In this document: positions 23,115-34,305 of the stretch, in pieces
Position numbering within the stretch: position 1 is the first letter of the stretch
Layout of the letters: each line of letters opens with the position of its first letter
NCBI GenBank assembly: GCA_034509735.1
Contig: JACGWO010000007.1
Coordinates: 26,378,046-26,442,045, forward strand
Length of the DNA: 64,000 bases
Origin: Sesamum alatum
Lineage: Eukaryota > Streptophyta > Magnoliopsida > Lamiales > Pedaliaceae
Direction: 5' to 3'
Position numbers and translations under genes: made by a program
Notes under the pieces: generated by a model
The model's input: only the letters and a program-made list of their open reading frames with translations
The model's database searches: none
Told to the model about the DNA's origin: nothing

Positions 23115-24130
23115 CTAAAATGCTCGTTGGGCTTCAACCTCGCCTAAGTTTGGATGTCCCCTATGGTAAAATGCATCCATGTCTTGTGGAGTGTTGTCTT
23201 CTGGTTCATTGAAGATGATATCGTCCTGAGTGAACCTACGGATAAAGTTGTGCAATCCGCAACATGCAATAACTATATTCACTTGATGCTGAAGGAGGTA
23301 GCTCGGCATCCCCCACTGCAATATTGGAAAACGCTTCTTCGTTACGTCGAAGTAGCGCTCTATTACAATATGCAACCGAGAATGGGCATGGTTGAAAAAG
23401 TCTTGGGGGGTACGATACTGATGGCCCTGTCCCCTGTACTTGGCTAGATGGTATCGATTACCGCGATACAGTGCAAGGAAACATTGGTAGTTTGTGTAAC
23501 CTGCGTCAACCAGGTAATACTTCCCTGCATGTTCGGCGTTAGAGGAAAATTAATGAACGCATGTTTCATACTTTCTTAGATCAAATGCGGAATTACATAG
23601 TTACCTACCGATCGGAGGGAAAGGAAATGTCGGGTCCTGTGAAACAACATGGTCCAGTATACGGGCATCGACGGCACTACCTTCCCACCCAGCGTACACG
23701 TATGTTAAATTCATGTCAAAGTCACATATCACCAACACGTTCTGCGCAAGTCGGTTCTTACGCGATCGATACCTGTTCTGGTCTGTCCGTGGGACCCATG
23801 CAGGTATTAGTGTCCCAACCATCGCTCCAACACAGTCCTGAGTATTTTTCCATTAACTGGGTCAGAGTTCGGTATACATAAGGCACCAGGCGATAATTAG
23901 TAGGTTTGTACCTTAAAGTATGGGAAGAAATCTAGGTTTGATGCAATTTTGTGGGGCGTGTCTGACCAGGATGGCCGTGTGATCAACTCTGGTGCGAAGG
24001 CGCATAATGCAGACAACACTTGATGGAACCTACGATTGATAGTCTCAAGTGAGTGTTGGAATCGTTGCATATTATCGCATTGTCTTTTGTGCATCCCAAC
24101 AGTCTATATAAAGATAGCCACCTCCTCGAT
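23115..24130 (-). pseudogene. PIF/Harbinger (HARBI1-type) transposase with a lost catalytic Asp
   Basis: Exons can be traced on the minus strand. One runs from about 24094 to 23912 (QRFQHSLETINRRFHQVLSA), one from 23837 to 23609 (RYRSRKNRLAQNVLVICDFD, then YAGWEGSAVDARILDH), and one from 23524 to 23115 (KYYLVDAGYTNYQCF, then HIVIERYFDVTKKRFPIL). Donors and acceptors fit GT-AG and keep frame. The DDE fold needs D, D, E. The second D (AVDAR) and the E (VIERYF) are present. The first, normally in a GxxDGTH-like phrase, reads GAMVGTL, with valine in place of aspartate. The protein should be inactive even if made. Upstream sequence (24130-24290) has stops. Confidence 0.75.
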
Positions 24131-24289
24131 CGAACTGACCCGTGAGGTTTGCCCGTGTGGTAGCAATCTCTTAACAGTCAATGCACCGACGAGTGCATAG
24201 AAACACGGTTTGGTCATTCGAATATTGTCATAGAACCTGCCTGCGTGTGGTGTCTACATAATCTCGGCAACCTAACCTTCACCTTGCAA

Positions 24290-24990
24290 AGAAGAAGTGT
24301 TACGGGGCACATTGTCACGAAACAACTCGGGACATATGAAGTCCTGAAAAATCGTCCTTTGACCGGTGGCCCCCTGAGCTTCCAGCGGTCAGTTGATCAT
24401 CATCTGCGGTGGCCCCACTATTGAATGCAAGTGGTGGGTTTGCACTGGAACATGCGATACTACCGTGCGCAGTGCTGTGAGCAAACATTTGAGTGCAAAG
24501 ATCGAAGTGTGGTAGCCCGTGTTCAATTATTTTCTTTAATTCAGGCTTTTCCTATGGAAAGACAATTTGATGGAGCTTACAATCGTCAGGAACCCACGCA
24601 ATAGATAGACAACCTTGCCCTAAACATATACGTAAAGGTAATTTATATGGGTACCCGGTAAAGCTCGTCCAAGCGATCCGTGTCATCTGTTATTGTATTA
24701 CGTTTTGAGTCCCAACCCCATCCAGTACCCCTATTTAAAATGTCGTTCATGAGGCGCCAAGCACGACACACTCGGTTACGTTTTCATTTTAATTGATCGA
24801 TTGTAAACACATGTGAAGGGTACATGGCTGTGTTCATCCTCTCACATATACGAGTCCACACAGATGGTGAGAACGTTGATGACTGAAGTCAGTTGCTGAT
24901 AAACTCCTCGTGCATAAACTCGATGAACCTATGCTCCATATACGACGACCAAACAATTTTTTTCTGAACAGGAGGCATGAGCTGAACTTA
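24290..24990 (-). pseudogene. Myb/SANT-like protein of the Harbinger region, copy A
   Basis: The minus strand reads YMEHRFIEFMHEEF, then VWTRICERMNTAMYPSH, then a stop-interrupted CRAWRLMNDILNRGTGWGWD and NTITDDTDRL. This is a full Myb/SANT-like domain in order. An intron near 24650-24590 (donor after ELYRV, acceptor TTTAG) may lead to a tail at 24540-24300 (HFDLCTQMFAHSTAH and a serine/glycine-rich stretch). Several stops interrupt it. It lies immediately upstream of the transposase on the same strand, the usual arrangement of the two genes. Confidence 0.55.
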
Positions 24991-26990
24991 TGGGGCTTAC
25001 AGGGTCCATCTTCGGTTAATGTAACATCAATCAAATAAGATTAAAGTACTTTATCATTTTATGGTGCTATGGCAAAAGTAAATAGTTGACAACTAGAGTT
25101 GGGGTTTGACAGATCGAGAGGAATCCATTTGAAGATAGTATGCATAATTCACATTATTACCGTGTCAACAATTATCTACCTAGGCGCAAATATTATTATA
25201 TATATACAATAATTTAATATTTGTGAAAGTATTCTTCAGTGCATTATCTTTGCTAATTTAATTGTATACCCTGACAGATTCTATGTATGTTATTTTTGTG
25301 CCATTATCTTTTTCACAATTCTTATAATTGATAAAATCAAACAAATCATTTAAATAAAAGAAATATAACCGGTACTTAATACAAATAATTAATAATAAAT
25401 TTTAAATTACCATTTAAATTTTATCACTAATACTATTATTTGTAGATAATAAATAAAAAAACTATTACAATCTTTTGTAAATATATATGAAGAATTATGT
25501 TCACATCCCAAGTAAAAATATATTTTTTTATAGTGATTAATAGTACTTACCTGTTTTCATAAAATAATTGTTATACTTTGCATAAATCACAATTAAAAAA
25601 CGGAATAGCCATGCACATATTGAACAAATGTACATGATTCTGTAAAGAAATTCGTGACAATCGTGTGTGCAGTTTTGATCTTATTGGTATTTTATTAAAT
25701 ACTCATGCAACCTGCATAATGTATTAAAGGCGCATGGAGTTTTATAATTTAGAATTGAAGGCCAAATAAATTTAAACTGATAAAAGGCTATTGTAGTGTA
25801 TTTGAGTTTTATTAACTACCAAAAATATTATTTTTTTTTATCAAAATATACAATGAAAAATCGTATAAAATTGAAAATATACTTTCATATATTTTTACCC
25901 AATCCCAACTAGTCGTACATAATATTATATGGCATACCAACTAGTCGTACATACCATACTAATAGCTAGTAAAGTAATGGCACATGCAGCTTCGTTACAA
26001 ACATCATTAATTTGACAATATCATCTACACTTTACATTGTTAGGATGAAACAAACACAAGATATTGTAAAATAAACTTTCATAGAAAGAGCATAAAAATT
26101 ATTCATAATTACATAAATAATATGGAAAACACAACTCCAAGGCTACACACTTTTGCAAGCAGACAATATTATGTTAATTACTACCCTAGATTTCGAAAGC
26201 TCCCTTACATTAAGACAACACCATTCAGAAAATGCATCATGAGTTGGGTGATCATATTAGTATTTGTCTTTGGCAATTTAACAAATCCCTTTTAGTGTGT
26301 TATTATGGACATTTACCATAAAATAACATCGCAGAATACATTGAAAAACTGATAAAAGTAAAAACAGCATCTCATAAGCAACAAAGTACAACATTTCATA
26401 ATAATAATACATTGGAAAAATGATAAAGCAAACACAAAGTTTCATATGGACATATACAGCAATAACGAGCCCAGAAAACTGATAAAAGAAAACAGAGTAC
26501 CTTGGTAACACAGAGAACGGAAAGCCGCAAACGCGATACGTCGGAAATGCAACGCAGAAACAACAAAAACTTGCAATCCACTATGAAGAATTGAGACCCA
26601 GGAGAACTCTCACGCAAATGCAAGCAAAGCATACACCCATATGGACTTATATAGACATACACCTGAATGCCCTCACTGCACACTCACAAGCGGAACAGGA
26701 AAACTAAACAGTAGCTTAGATATGCATAATCCACTAACACTGGACCCATCACGTGCCCAAAGTAAAAGCAATATCTGTTGACAAAGGTTGTAACTACATA
26801 ATCAATGTGACCCAACGTACTCAAATTGATTGCAGAAGTGGGAAATATGTACATGTACAGAGAAATTTATGTGGATGTCAACAAAAGTGAAGAAAAGTAG
26901 TCATAGTACAACACTGTGCCGTATCAATAATATGAACGAATCCTGAAATTACAATATGTTAAAAAAAAAAGGGGATGAAAGTGCAAAAAA
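24991..26990. other. AT-rich sequence without a recognised gene
   Basis: No family was recognised on either strand. The minus-strand frames at 26278-26683 are cysteine/tyrosine-rich without a known motif. A short tandem phrase (CCAACTAGTCGTACATA, two copies) lies near 25906-25950. The stretch probably belongs to the inserted element or its flank. Confidence 0.45.
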
Positions 26991-27765
26991 TAAAAACGAA
27001 TCAACCTTGATTGACTGAGTTGGATAGGTCCAACTCAACGAGTTGCCTCGGCCGAGTTGAATCAGTGCGATGACTCGTCGAGTCAACTCTGTCGTCGCAG
27101 GGATTACGCGGTGGGATGCGCATCGGAGAAGACGTTTCAGACCTTGCGTGTGCGAACTGGGCGGTGTCCTGACGCGCCTCCACTTGCTCCGTCAGGTTGC
27201 TGCGAAACAGCCAAAATCGCCACAGATTCACCGTGGCCATCTCTCAAACTTCCTGCCGCTGCCCCGACCAATCACCAGCCACCACCTATACCATTCGAAA
27301 GCCCATCTCAGCCCGATCATTCCCACCAATTAATTTACGATTTCACCATCGTTTGCATCGTTGCTTCGAACCTCCACCGTCGCATAGTTGTTGAACGAGA
27401 TCGCCTCGCCTGTATCGTCTTCGACGGTGGAAGGCGGCCACTCGAACCGCCACCTGCGACCACGTCGAATGAGCCCTGTAGTAGTTGTGGCTTCGGAATC
27501 ACAGAAGCTGCCAAATGTTTCTCGCACATAAAACTCCTCTACCGACGATCCAATGAACGGCCTTGACCTCCGCATGGGCTGCGATCACGGTAGTTCATCG
27601 GACGGCCGGTAGATCCCTTCCACGGCACCGGCACATCTGCAACATAGGGTAGCCGACGTCTGCTACACATTTCGGCTGCTGAGCTAGGGTTGGGATTTTT
27701 TCGGCACTGCAGCAATGATAAGAACAGACCTGGGGGATTAGACCAAAGTTGGGCAAAATACCAAG
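26991..27765. other. GC-rich block of unknown origin inside the nest
   Basis: Base composition jumps from AT-rich to GC-rich at about 27000 and falls again after 27765. Open frames exist on both strands (for example 27057-27566 plus, 27001-27240 minus), with arginine/proline-rich, low-information products. It looks like a 5' exon or CpG-rich leader of a captured or transposon gene, but no homology is evident. It is followed by a 20-base inverted phrase around TTTCGGCCCATCTC / GAGATGGGCCGAAA (27808-27840). Confidence 0.4.
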
Positions 27766-28061
27766 TTAAGGTGTTTTGGCCAAGCTAAACATCCAAAATT
27801 ATTTCGGCCCATCTCGGAGATGGGCCGAAAACGAGCCCAAACAGAGTGTAAATTTTTTAATTTTTTTCTTTACCTTGTTGAAATGTTGAAATAAATTATT
27901 TTAATTGTATGTTGATTTTTACATTTTAGGAAGTTGGAGATAGCACTTATTTTGTATGGATAGAACCCCCCTCCCCCAATATGCACCAAGCTCGTCAGAT
28001 TACACCTGGGTTGCTTTGAAGAGTTAATCAACTTGAAGATGAGGTGAAAAAGACAAAATGA

Positions 28062-28486
28062 CAGTAGAATTGGTTATGAGTGGCATTGGTAGTATCTTGG
28101 ATTGTTGTTTACCTAATGTGTGAATGTAATGACTAGACAGTATGGGTTATAGCTGGTTTTAGATAGTTTTTAGGATTAGGTTAAGTTAAATGGTTGTGTA
28201 TGGGGGTTGTAGAATATATCCAAAATCCAATTTCAAGTGTAATGTGATTTTGAAACATATATGAAATGGTTATGTAATGACATATGTTCATTTTACTACC
28301 TTAATATCGAAATAATGAAATACATAATGTAAGTTAAATGCAAAAGGAAACACATGCCTTATTAATATTTCATCAACAAAAAAGGTAAAAGTGTTAATCC
28401 TGTTCATAATCTTGGCAATTCAAATATAATGCACAAAATTAGAGTGAGTCCAAGCACTCAAGGCATCTATAAACAAGCTGAACCTA
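28062..28486. other. Intergenic space between the two convergent MULE genes
   Basis: This stretch is AT-rich and holds the presumed 3' untranslated regions of the GRF gene (+) and the mudrA-like gene (-). No other structure was recognised. Confidence 0.45.
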
Positions 28487-28934
28487 TCAGCACATAAAAT
28501 TTGAAGCCAAATACTGACTCCCTAGCTCAGTTGTCCCTTGTTCAACACTAACAGGGTAGGTAAAATGCAATCCCCTCCATTCCACATCTGGGTCTATGTT
28601 GGAGTTAAACAGTCGATCAACATCAAACATTTCAAACTCACTATCAACTAATTTGTCAGAGAAATCAAAATCATCCTCAACTGATTGCTAATCCTCATCA
28701 TTGCTACTCGTTGTTATGTAAGTGTTATTTTATGATGTGTTCTTCCTCACCTTCAAATTCCATAGGCTCCTCAACACTGTGAAACTATTGTTCTAGTTCT
28801 CCCACAGATTCATTGTCACTAGGTTTTCATTACACCCCAACCATTTTGGTTTCATCTATCAAATGTATCAAACTTTTGTAGCATCTAAATAAATATGCAT
28901 CACTTGCAAAATTTTGCAATCATTACCTTACCCA
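28487..28934 (-). pseudogene. mudrA-like N-terminal protein, C-terminal part
   Basis: On the minus strand the frame gives EEPMEFEGEEE, then after a stop FDFSDKLVDSEFEMFDVDRL, then DPDVEWRG and the C-terminus QYLASNFMC with a stop at 28487-28489. An acidic D/E/S-rich region ending in a VEWRG-like phrase normally follows the N-terminal PB1-like domain of plant MuDR transposases. Here the protein simply ends, with no MULE catalytic domain. The N-terminal half is at 32276-32345, beyond the copia insertion. Confidence 0.5.
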
Positions 28935-29416
28935 TGACTTTCTATCTCAAAGTAGCAGCACTGCAAACTTTGAGACACACCGAACCAAACGATATTTTGA
29001 AGCTCTCTTGCTAAACTCTATTTGCAGAATGCTTTTATGCTTATGAATGCTATGAATGAGTTGAATTAGTTGAATGAATAATGAAATGAAATGGGAGGCC
29101 TATTTATAGGAGTTGGAAAGGTATATCCAACGGACGTGTCCAGTCAGAAAAGATGCATTTGAAAAGTTATGACCTTTCATCCGAATGGACGCATCATTTC
29201 ACCCAAAGGGTTTCACCCAATGGACACATTCTTTCAACCAAAGGAAACACCTATTCGATTGATTTAGACACGATCGGATGATGATTGGACATTATCAACC
29301 ATCATCCACTTGTCACGAGCTGTCAGGAGCTGTCACGAGCTTGTTATGCGTCGCACATCGTAACTAATCACTTCTCACGATTTATTATTTAATTTATCAT
29401 TCACCATGTTCCAACA
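28935..29416 (-). repeat. 3' LTR of the copia element
   Basis: Read on the minus strand it begins TGTTGGAACATGGTGAATG at 29416 and ends ATAGAAAGTCA at 28935, with TG...CA termini. It matches 31770-32275 with small indels. TGTGGGGGAT, a polypurine tract, directly precedes it (29417-29426). A TATA-like CTATAAATAGG lies at about 29099-29109 on the minus strand. Confidence 0.85.
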
Positions 29417-29874
29417 ATCCCCCACATGAATAAAAATTAATGCATATGTGCATGCAGACACTTAAGAGGGTTTCAATCGAGAAGTCATTGCATCAGGATA
29501 GGTAGTTTGTGACTTTGAGCTTTCTTAGGGGAATACCATCGGATTTACTTGGCTAATTAGTGAACATGATGCTTTGAACTGTTCATCCATTGGTGTAAAC
29601 CAAGACAATAGTACCCCCACAATGCCAACTCTAATATCATTGGTTCTCACGGTTGAGTCCATTTTGGCCCTGGACTCCATCTTGGATTCATAAGGTTTTA
29701 CATTTGAAGCAACCTATCTTCACACTTATATAGGTGATCTCCTATAATGTTCTTGACTTAGAATAAGAATCATTAAAAGCTTATAGCTTAACCTCTACCC
29801 TTTTACTGACAACACTTTTTCTCATATGAAAGGAAACGAGTAAAACTCCAAGTGCTTTCCACAATCTTTATAAC

Positions 29875-30838
29875 TTAGTTGTCCCATTGAACCAAGATCT
29901 TGGGATCTCCAGTCAACAAGGTTGGATTACGGCTATAAAGATTTAATTGGCGGGTTTTAATCCCATTCCCCTTGATGAACAATATACTTCCTCTCTCGAA
30001 AGGCCTTTTCGTTAATGGATCCGCTAAATTATCCTTTGACTTTATATAGTCAATAGATATGATTCCATTAGAGATCAACTGCCTTATAGTATTATGTCTT
30101 CAACGTATATGTCTCGACTTACCATTATACATACTGCTTTTTGCCCTTTCAATAGCCGACTGACTATCACAATGTATCACAATTGCAGTAATTGGTTTAG
30201 TCCAACAAGAAATGTCCTCCAAGAAACTACAAAGCCATTCAGCTTCTTCTCCAGCTTTATCTAAAGCGATAAACTCAGATTCTATTGTGAAACGAGCTAT
30301 ACGTTTGTTTTGAGGACTTCCAAGATACTGCACCACCTCCAATGGTGAATACATAGCCACTTGTGGACTTAGTGTCGTTAGTATCGGATATCCAATTGGC
30401 ATCACTGTATCCTTCCAACATAATTGGATATCTCGTATAATGTAATCCATAGTTTGAAGTGTATTTAGGTATCGAAGGACCCTAATTACTCGTAAATCTA
30501 CTCAGTTTGTCTACTGAGTGCGCAATATCAGGATAGTGCAATTCATGATATACATCTAACTACCAATTATTCTTGAGTATTCAACTTGACATTCTTTGTT
30601 CTTTGCTAAGTGTAGACTTTGATCTACAGGAGTCTTAGCAGGTGGACTGTCGTAAGCCATCAGACGTTTTAGAGATCTTAATCTCTAATAAATAGTGAGC
30701 TAAACCCATGTCTTTCGTATCAAAATATTTTGTCAACATTCCTTTGGTAGTCAAAATGATGTCACAACTACTTCCCATTATCAACATGTCATCTACATAT
30801 AGACATACTATGATAAAGGCATTGTGAGTGTTTTTCAC
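29875..30838 (-). pseudogene. Copia reverse transcriptase (C-terminal) and RNase H
   Basis: On the minus strand, LYVDDMLIMGSS holds the YVDD active site. Next come YLLEIKISKTSDGL and, in another frame, [11 protein letters not shown] near the connection. RNase H follows with [37 protein letters not shown] and KSRHIR, and finally IDYIKSKDNLADPLTK. These are in the standard order for Ty1/copia. Frameshifts and stops separate the blocks, so no full protein is made. Confidence 0.85.
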
Positions 30839-31019
30839 ATTGCATATTTATCACACTCGTTGATTTTGAAATCATTTGACAACATAATACGGTCAAATTT
30901 TTCATGTCATTGCATAGGAGCTTGTTTAAGCTCATACAACGATTTGACGAGTCTACGGACCTTTTTTTCTTGGCCAGGAACGACAACCCCTTCGGAGTGT
31001 TCCATGTAGATCTCTTAAT

Positions 31020-31599
31020 CTAACTCGTCATTCAAGTAATTTTTTAATTCTTTCCATAGTGGAGGTAGCTTTTCAATCATAGCAACTACTTGGAAGGATT
31101 CACTAAGCCTCACTCCTTCCGCATGCAGATCATTTGGAATTCTTTGACTTGGCTCATTATCGTTTTGGAATCTATCATTTTGAATTTCAAGAACTTCCCG
31201 ACTATGAATTTCTTCAAGCCGGCATTCTCCATTTTGTATTTATTTTCCAAGGATTCCCAAAGGGCTTTTGCAGTCTTGGCTGAGCTATATACGTTGTACA
31301 AAGTATCGTTCAAGCCATTGAGGATGTATTTTCTATATAGAAAATCCCCATGTCCTCATGCATCAAAAGCAGGCCATTGTTGGGGATCAGTCTCCACCTT
31401 AGAAACAAGGGGGTTTTCTCACTTAAGAACCTAGCTAGGTTCAACGTAGTAAGGTGGAACAACATCTTCTGATGCCATCTCTTAAAGTCGTTATCGGATA
31501 ATTTCTCCGGCCTTTCAACTTGGGCAACAATCGGTTATGTCACACATGTGGTTGGACAACCATAGTAGCCAAATTAGTAGCAGCAGATCCAGTCGCCAT
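31020..31599 (-). pseudogene. Copia gag, truncated and frameshifted
   Basis: The ATG at 31597-31599 (minus) starts MATGSAATNLATMVVQPHV, followed by frameshifted blocks: PEKLSDNDFKRWHQKMLFHL, then VYSSAKTAKALWESLENKYK and SQVKEFQMI. This is the UBN2-type gag of plant copia elements. About 190 codons in, near 31020, the sequence joins to a mid-RT block (KSLYELKQAPMQWHEKF-like), marking the internal deletion point. Confidence 0.8.
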
Positions 31600-31769
31600 A
31601 ATACACAATGACAGATAATTGTCTTAAACTTATAGGGAATGAATGAGATGGATAGTGCGGAAAATTGTGTATTACGAAGTCAAGGCAATAGTTAGATTCT
31701 TTATCTTTAAGACAATTATTGTCCCACTTTGGTGCTCACGGAATCAGCAATTTGTCTCCTAAGATACAA

Positions 31770-32275
31770 CGACTTTCTATCTCAAAGTAGCAACACTACA
31801 AACTTTGAGAAACGGCCAACCAAATGATATTTTGAAACGCTCTTGCTAAACTCTATTTGCAGAATGCTTTTATGCTTACAAATGCTATGAATGAGTTGAA
31901 TGAATAATGAAATGAAATGGGAGGTCTATTTATAGGAGTCGGAAAGGTGTATCCAGTGAACATGTCCAATCAGAAAAGATGCCTTTGAAAAGTTATGACC
32001 TTTCATCCGAATGGACGCATCATTTCACCCAAAGGACATACCATTTCATTCAAATAGACGCATCATTTCACCTAAATGGTTTCACCCAATGAACACATTC
32101 TTTCAACCATAGAAAACACCTATTCGGTTGATTTAGACATAGTCGGATGATGATTGGACGTTATCAACCATCTTCCACTTGTCAGGAGCTGTCAGGAGCT
32201 TGTTATGCGTCGCACATCGTAACCAGTCACTTGTCATGATTTATTCCATAATTTATCATTCACCATTTTCCAACA
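31770..32275 (-). repeat. 5' LTR of the copia element
   Basis: On the minus strand it begins TGTTGGAAAATGGTGAATG at 32275 and ends near 31770. The TATA-like CTATAAATAGAC lies at about 31923-31934 on the minus strand. The partner LTR is 28935-29416, and a related inverse copy is at 7956-8480. Confidence 0.85.
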
Positions 32276-32345
32276 ATGTTTTCCACCTAAGTAACATTTA
32301 CACCCTAAATTAACAAAGTCTCTATAGTGATGCATTCTTACAATG
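32276..32345 (-). pseudogene. mudrA-like N-terminal (PB1-like) start, cut by the copia
   Basis: The minus strand reads IVRMHHYRDFVNLGCKCYLGGK, close to the first segment of plant MuDR proteins, where MHHGGxF is followed by a YVGGK-like phrase. The copia LTR follows directly. The continuation is at 28934-28487. Confidence 0.5.
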
Positions 32346-33149
32346 AAATTCTTGTTTGCAGGACCTAGAAGGATGAAAAAAAATAATAAAAAAATGTATT
32401 TTTAATATATTATTATATACATCAAACACACTTAAAAGGGAATATGAAAAACGATAGGGAACAAACACAAAACACAATCTCATAAAGCAAAAAAAAATTC
32501 ACCAAACATAATAAATAATGCAAAGTGGGGACAAAGCATACAAGCATGATCTACACAAAGAATACCCCAAAATATGCCACTATAAGGTGGTCTAATCAAT
32601 ATTTAATCAGGAAACAAAATGACCAATACACATTCACGTGAAATTTCAGAAAATAACAAACATTTTCCTTCACATTTTCATAAATCAACAAACATTTTCC
32701 ATAAATTTCAAAAAACTAACTTACCATAATCATTAGAAGGTTATCCATATGCTAAACCAGGGTTGTCCTCGTCTCGAATCTTCCACACATCCTTTGCAAT
32801 CTATATCTACCAACAATCGAGGCAAAGGGTTAAGGGATTTAGGGGTTTAAGCTTGTCACTGATTTAGGGGTTTACAAGGGTTAAAGGGATTTAGGGATTT
32901 TGCGGTTGTTTGGGGAAGAAGACCTTAATTTTTTTCAAACTTTTGATGAACACCAACATTGAGAGCGAATTTCTCGAATGGTGTTTGCCTTTCTCTATTT
33001 GTAGATGAATTTCTTCATTTTTCTCCAAAGAAAGTTATCCTAATAGCATTCTGCTTGGAGTGTTACAATGAGATCTTTGGAATTAATCGATTTTTTTCTT
33101 TTTCTTTTTCAGTTGCAATTTCAAAAGGCTAATTGTTAAAAGACTAAAT
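32346..33149. other. 5' region of the mudrA-like gene, no coding sequence recognised
   Basis: Relative to the minus-strand gene this is upstream sequence between the right terminal repeat and the PB1-like start. It has repeated short phrases (GGGATTTAGGG, GGGTTTAAG, GGGTTAAAGGG at 32825-32900) that resemble degenerate telomere-like or promoter repeats. No open frame of interest was found. Confidence 0.35.
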
Positions 33150-33335
33150 TGCCCTTAAAGATCACATGTGCACTACACATGAGGTTTTTCCTACAGAAAA
33201 TTTGACCTGAAAACAATCATATATGGTAACTTACAAATTTTGCAAAGTTGAGATGGCTAGTCAAAAAAAAAAAAAAAAAAAAAGATGGCAAAGTGTAAAA
33301 TGGGCATAGTTCGGGTGGAAAAATATTTTTTACTC
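33150..33335 (-). repeat. Right terminal inverted repeat of the large MULE
   Basis: The reverse complement matches 20670-20860 block by block (TTTTTCCACCC, ACACTTTGCC, TCTCAACTTTGC, CATATATGATTG, GCACATGTGAT). A 20-base A run at about 33267-33286 interrupts the match. Confidence 0.6.
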
Positions 33336-34305
33336 TAAAAAAGATTGTTCATATGAGGATTTAATGAAATAATTATCTAAACTATGCCTAATCCCTAATT
33401 ATTTGGATAATCAAAAATTGTGAGATGAATTACCACCTACTACGAGAAATTAAATAATGATAGCTAAAAAATGAGTTGGAGAAAATTCAGAAACGGATGA
33501 GATGCTAATGCTATAGGTCCACCTAATTGGTTCAATGAATATCACATTAACTAATTAATATAACAAACTTTTATTTTCGTAAACTAAGGTTTTCGAGTAA
33601 CCTATTATACTTTCTCACCAAACCTATTATTATCTAGGAATTAGTGGACCTCTCAATTCTAATTTTCTAAACAATAATCATTAAAATCTGTGAAAAAGTT
33701 ATAGAACTAGATAAATCATGCCTATGTATCTATTACGTATTATTCAATTCACATCATGAATTATCCTATCCACTATGCAGAATCCCTTATCAATTCATCA
33801 AAATAATTTAATTAACCTAAGAGGTGATCAAACTCTTAAATCATAAGAAAAACACAATAACTCATGAACATATGAAAATAAAATTACAGATCAATCAGAA
33901 ATGTTCTATAGAAATTCCATACAAATCCACCAAGAACAAGCATAAAATGCACTAATATTTGGAGAAATTTACAAGAGATAGGCAACGATCGTATAATCAA
34001 TTTAGGTCCAAACTTCATCAGAAAATAAAATGTGTGTGAACTTCACAGACTTATACAAAGGTTGCCCGGAATATTCTTATCCTTAGCTTCGAATTGAACT
34101 CTTGGTGGTTCTATCTTAGAGTGTGAATTGACGAGTTTCCTAGATCCATTCCAAGTTATAATCAAATCACGTTGGTGTGTGAAAATCAAGATAATACATG
34201 CATCATCACTGAACAGTGCATATATTGCTATTGTGATGTCCTTTGGCTTGAAGAATGTAGGACAATTTATCATAGGCTTGTCAATGAAATCTTTAATGTG
34301 CAAAT
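33336..34305. other. AT-rich stretch without a recognised gene
   Basis: No family was recognised. The minus-strand frame 34043-34303 has protein-like texture (FKPKDITIAIYALFSDDACI) but no known motif. The stretch ends where gypsy RT remnants begin. Confidence 0.4.

Larger units (their letters stand above)
20995..28061 (+). pseudogene. GRF-type zinc-finger gene of the MULE, split in two exons
   Basis: Exon 1 begins with the ATG at 20995 and reads MDEVGHCGRNTIRKTSWTD, close to the plant transposon GRF finger pattern (CxCG, then IRxTSWT). Exon 2 follows an acceptor TTTTAG at 27929 and reads TYFVWIEPP, then QARQITPGLL and NQLEDEVKKTK, matching the second half of the same protein type (a CGFFEWxDPP-like segment, IIPGLL, then a coiled tail). 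Stops occur in exon 1 (21079-21081) and after PGLL. About 6.8 kb separate the exons because the Harbinger region and other material inserted into the intron. Proteins of this type are common second products of plant MULEs; their role is not known. Confidence 0.6.
28935..32275 (-). mobile_element. Ty1/copia element with large internal deletion
   Basis: Two LTRs of about 480-506 bp bound an internal region of only 2.35 kb, whereas complete copia elements have about 4-5 kb inside. On the minus strand the order is LTR, gag start, a jump into the middle of reverse transcriptase, RNase H, polypurine tract, LTR. Protease, integrase and the N-terminal RT are missing. It has split a mudrA-like gene: right of the element the minus-strand translation reads MHHYRDFV and CYLGGKH, and left of it the acidic tail continues. 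No clear 5-bp duplication was identified. It could move only with proteins from a complete relative. Confidence 0.85.
20670..33335. mobile_element. Large Mutator-like element hosting nested transposons
   Basis: About 190 bp at the left (20670-20860) are repeated inverted at the right (about 33150-33335). Both contain TTTTTCCACCC followed by AACTATGCC, CATATATGAT, and a small hairpin around CACATGTGAT. Inside, two MULE-type genes face each other: a GRF zinc-finger gene (+) split between 20995 and 28061, and an N-terminal mudrA-like gene (-) split between 32345 and 28487. A PIF/Harbinger region sits in the first gene's intron and a deleted copia in the second gene. No MULE transposase core was found. 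The flanks (TAAAAATAA left, TAAAAAAGA right) are only partly alike, so the target duplication is unproven. Confidence 0.55.

Noticed and set aside
20659..33344. 9-bp target duplication for the large MULE (TAAAAATAA / TAAAAAAGA)
   Set aside because: Too many mismatches in AT-rich sequence to count as evidence; element boundaries are left approximate.
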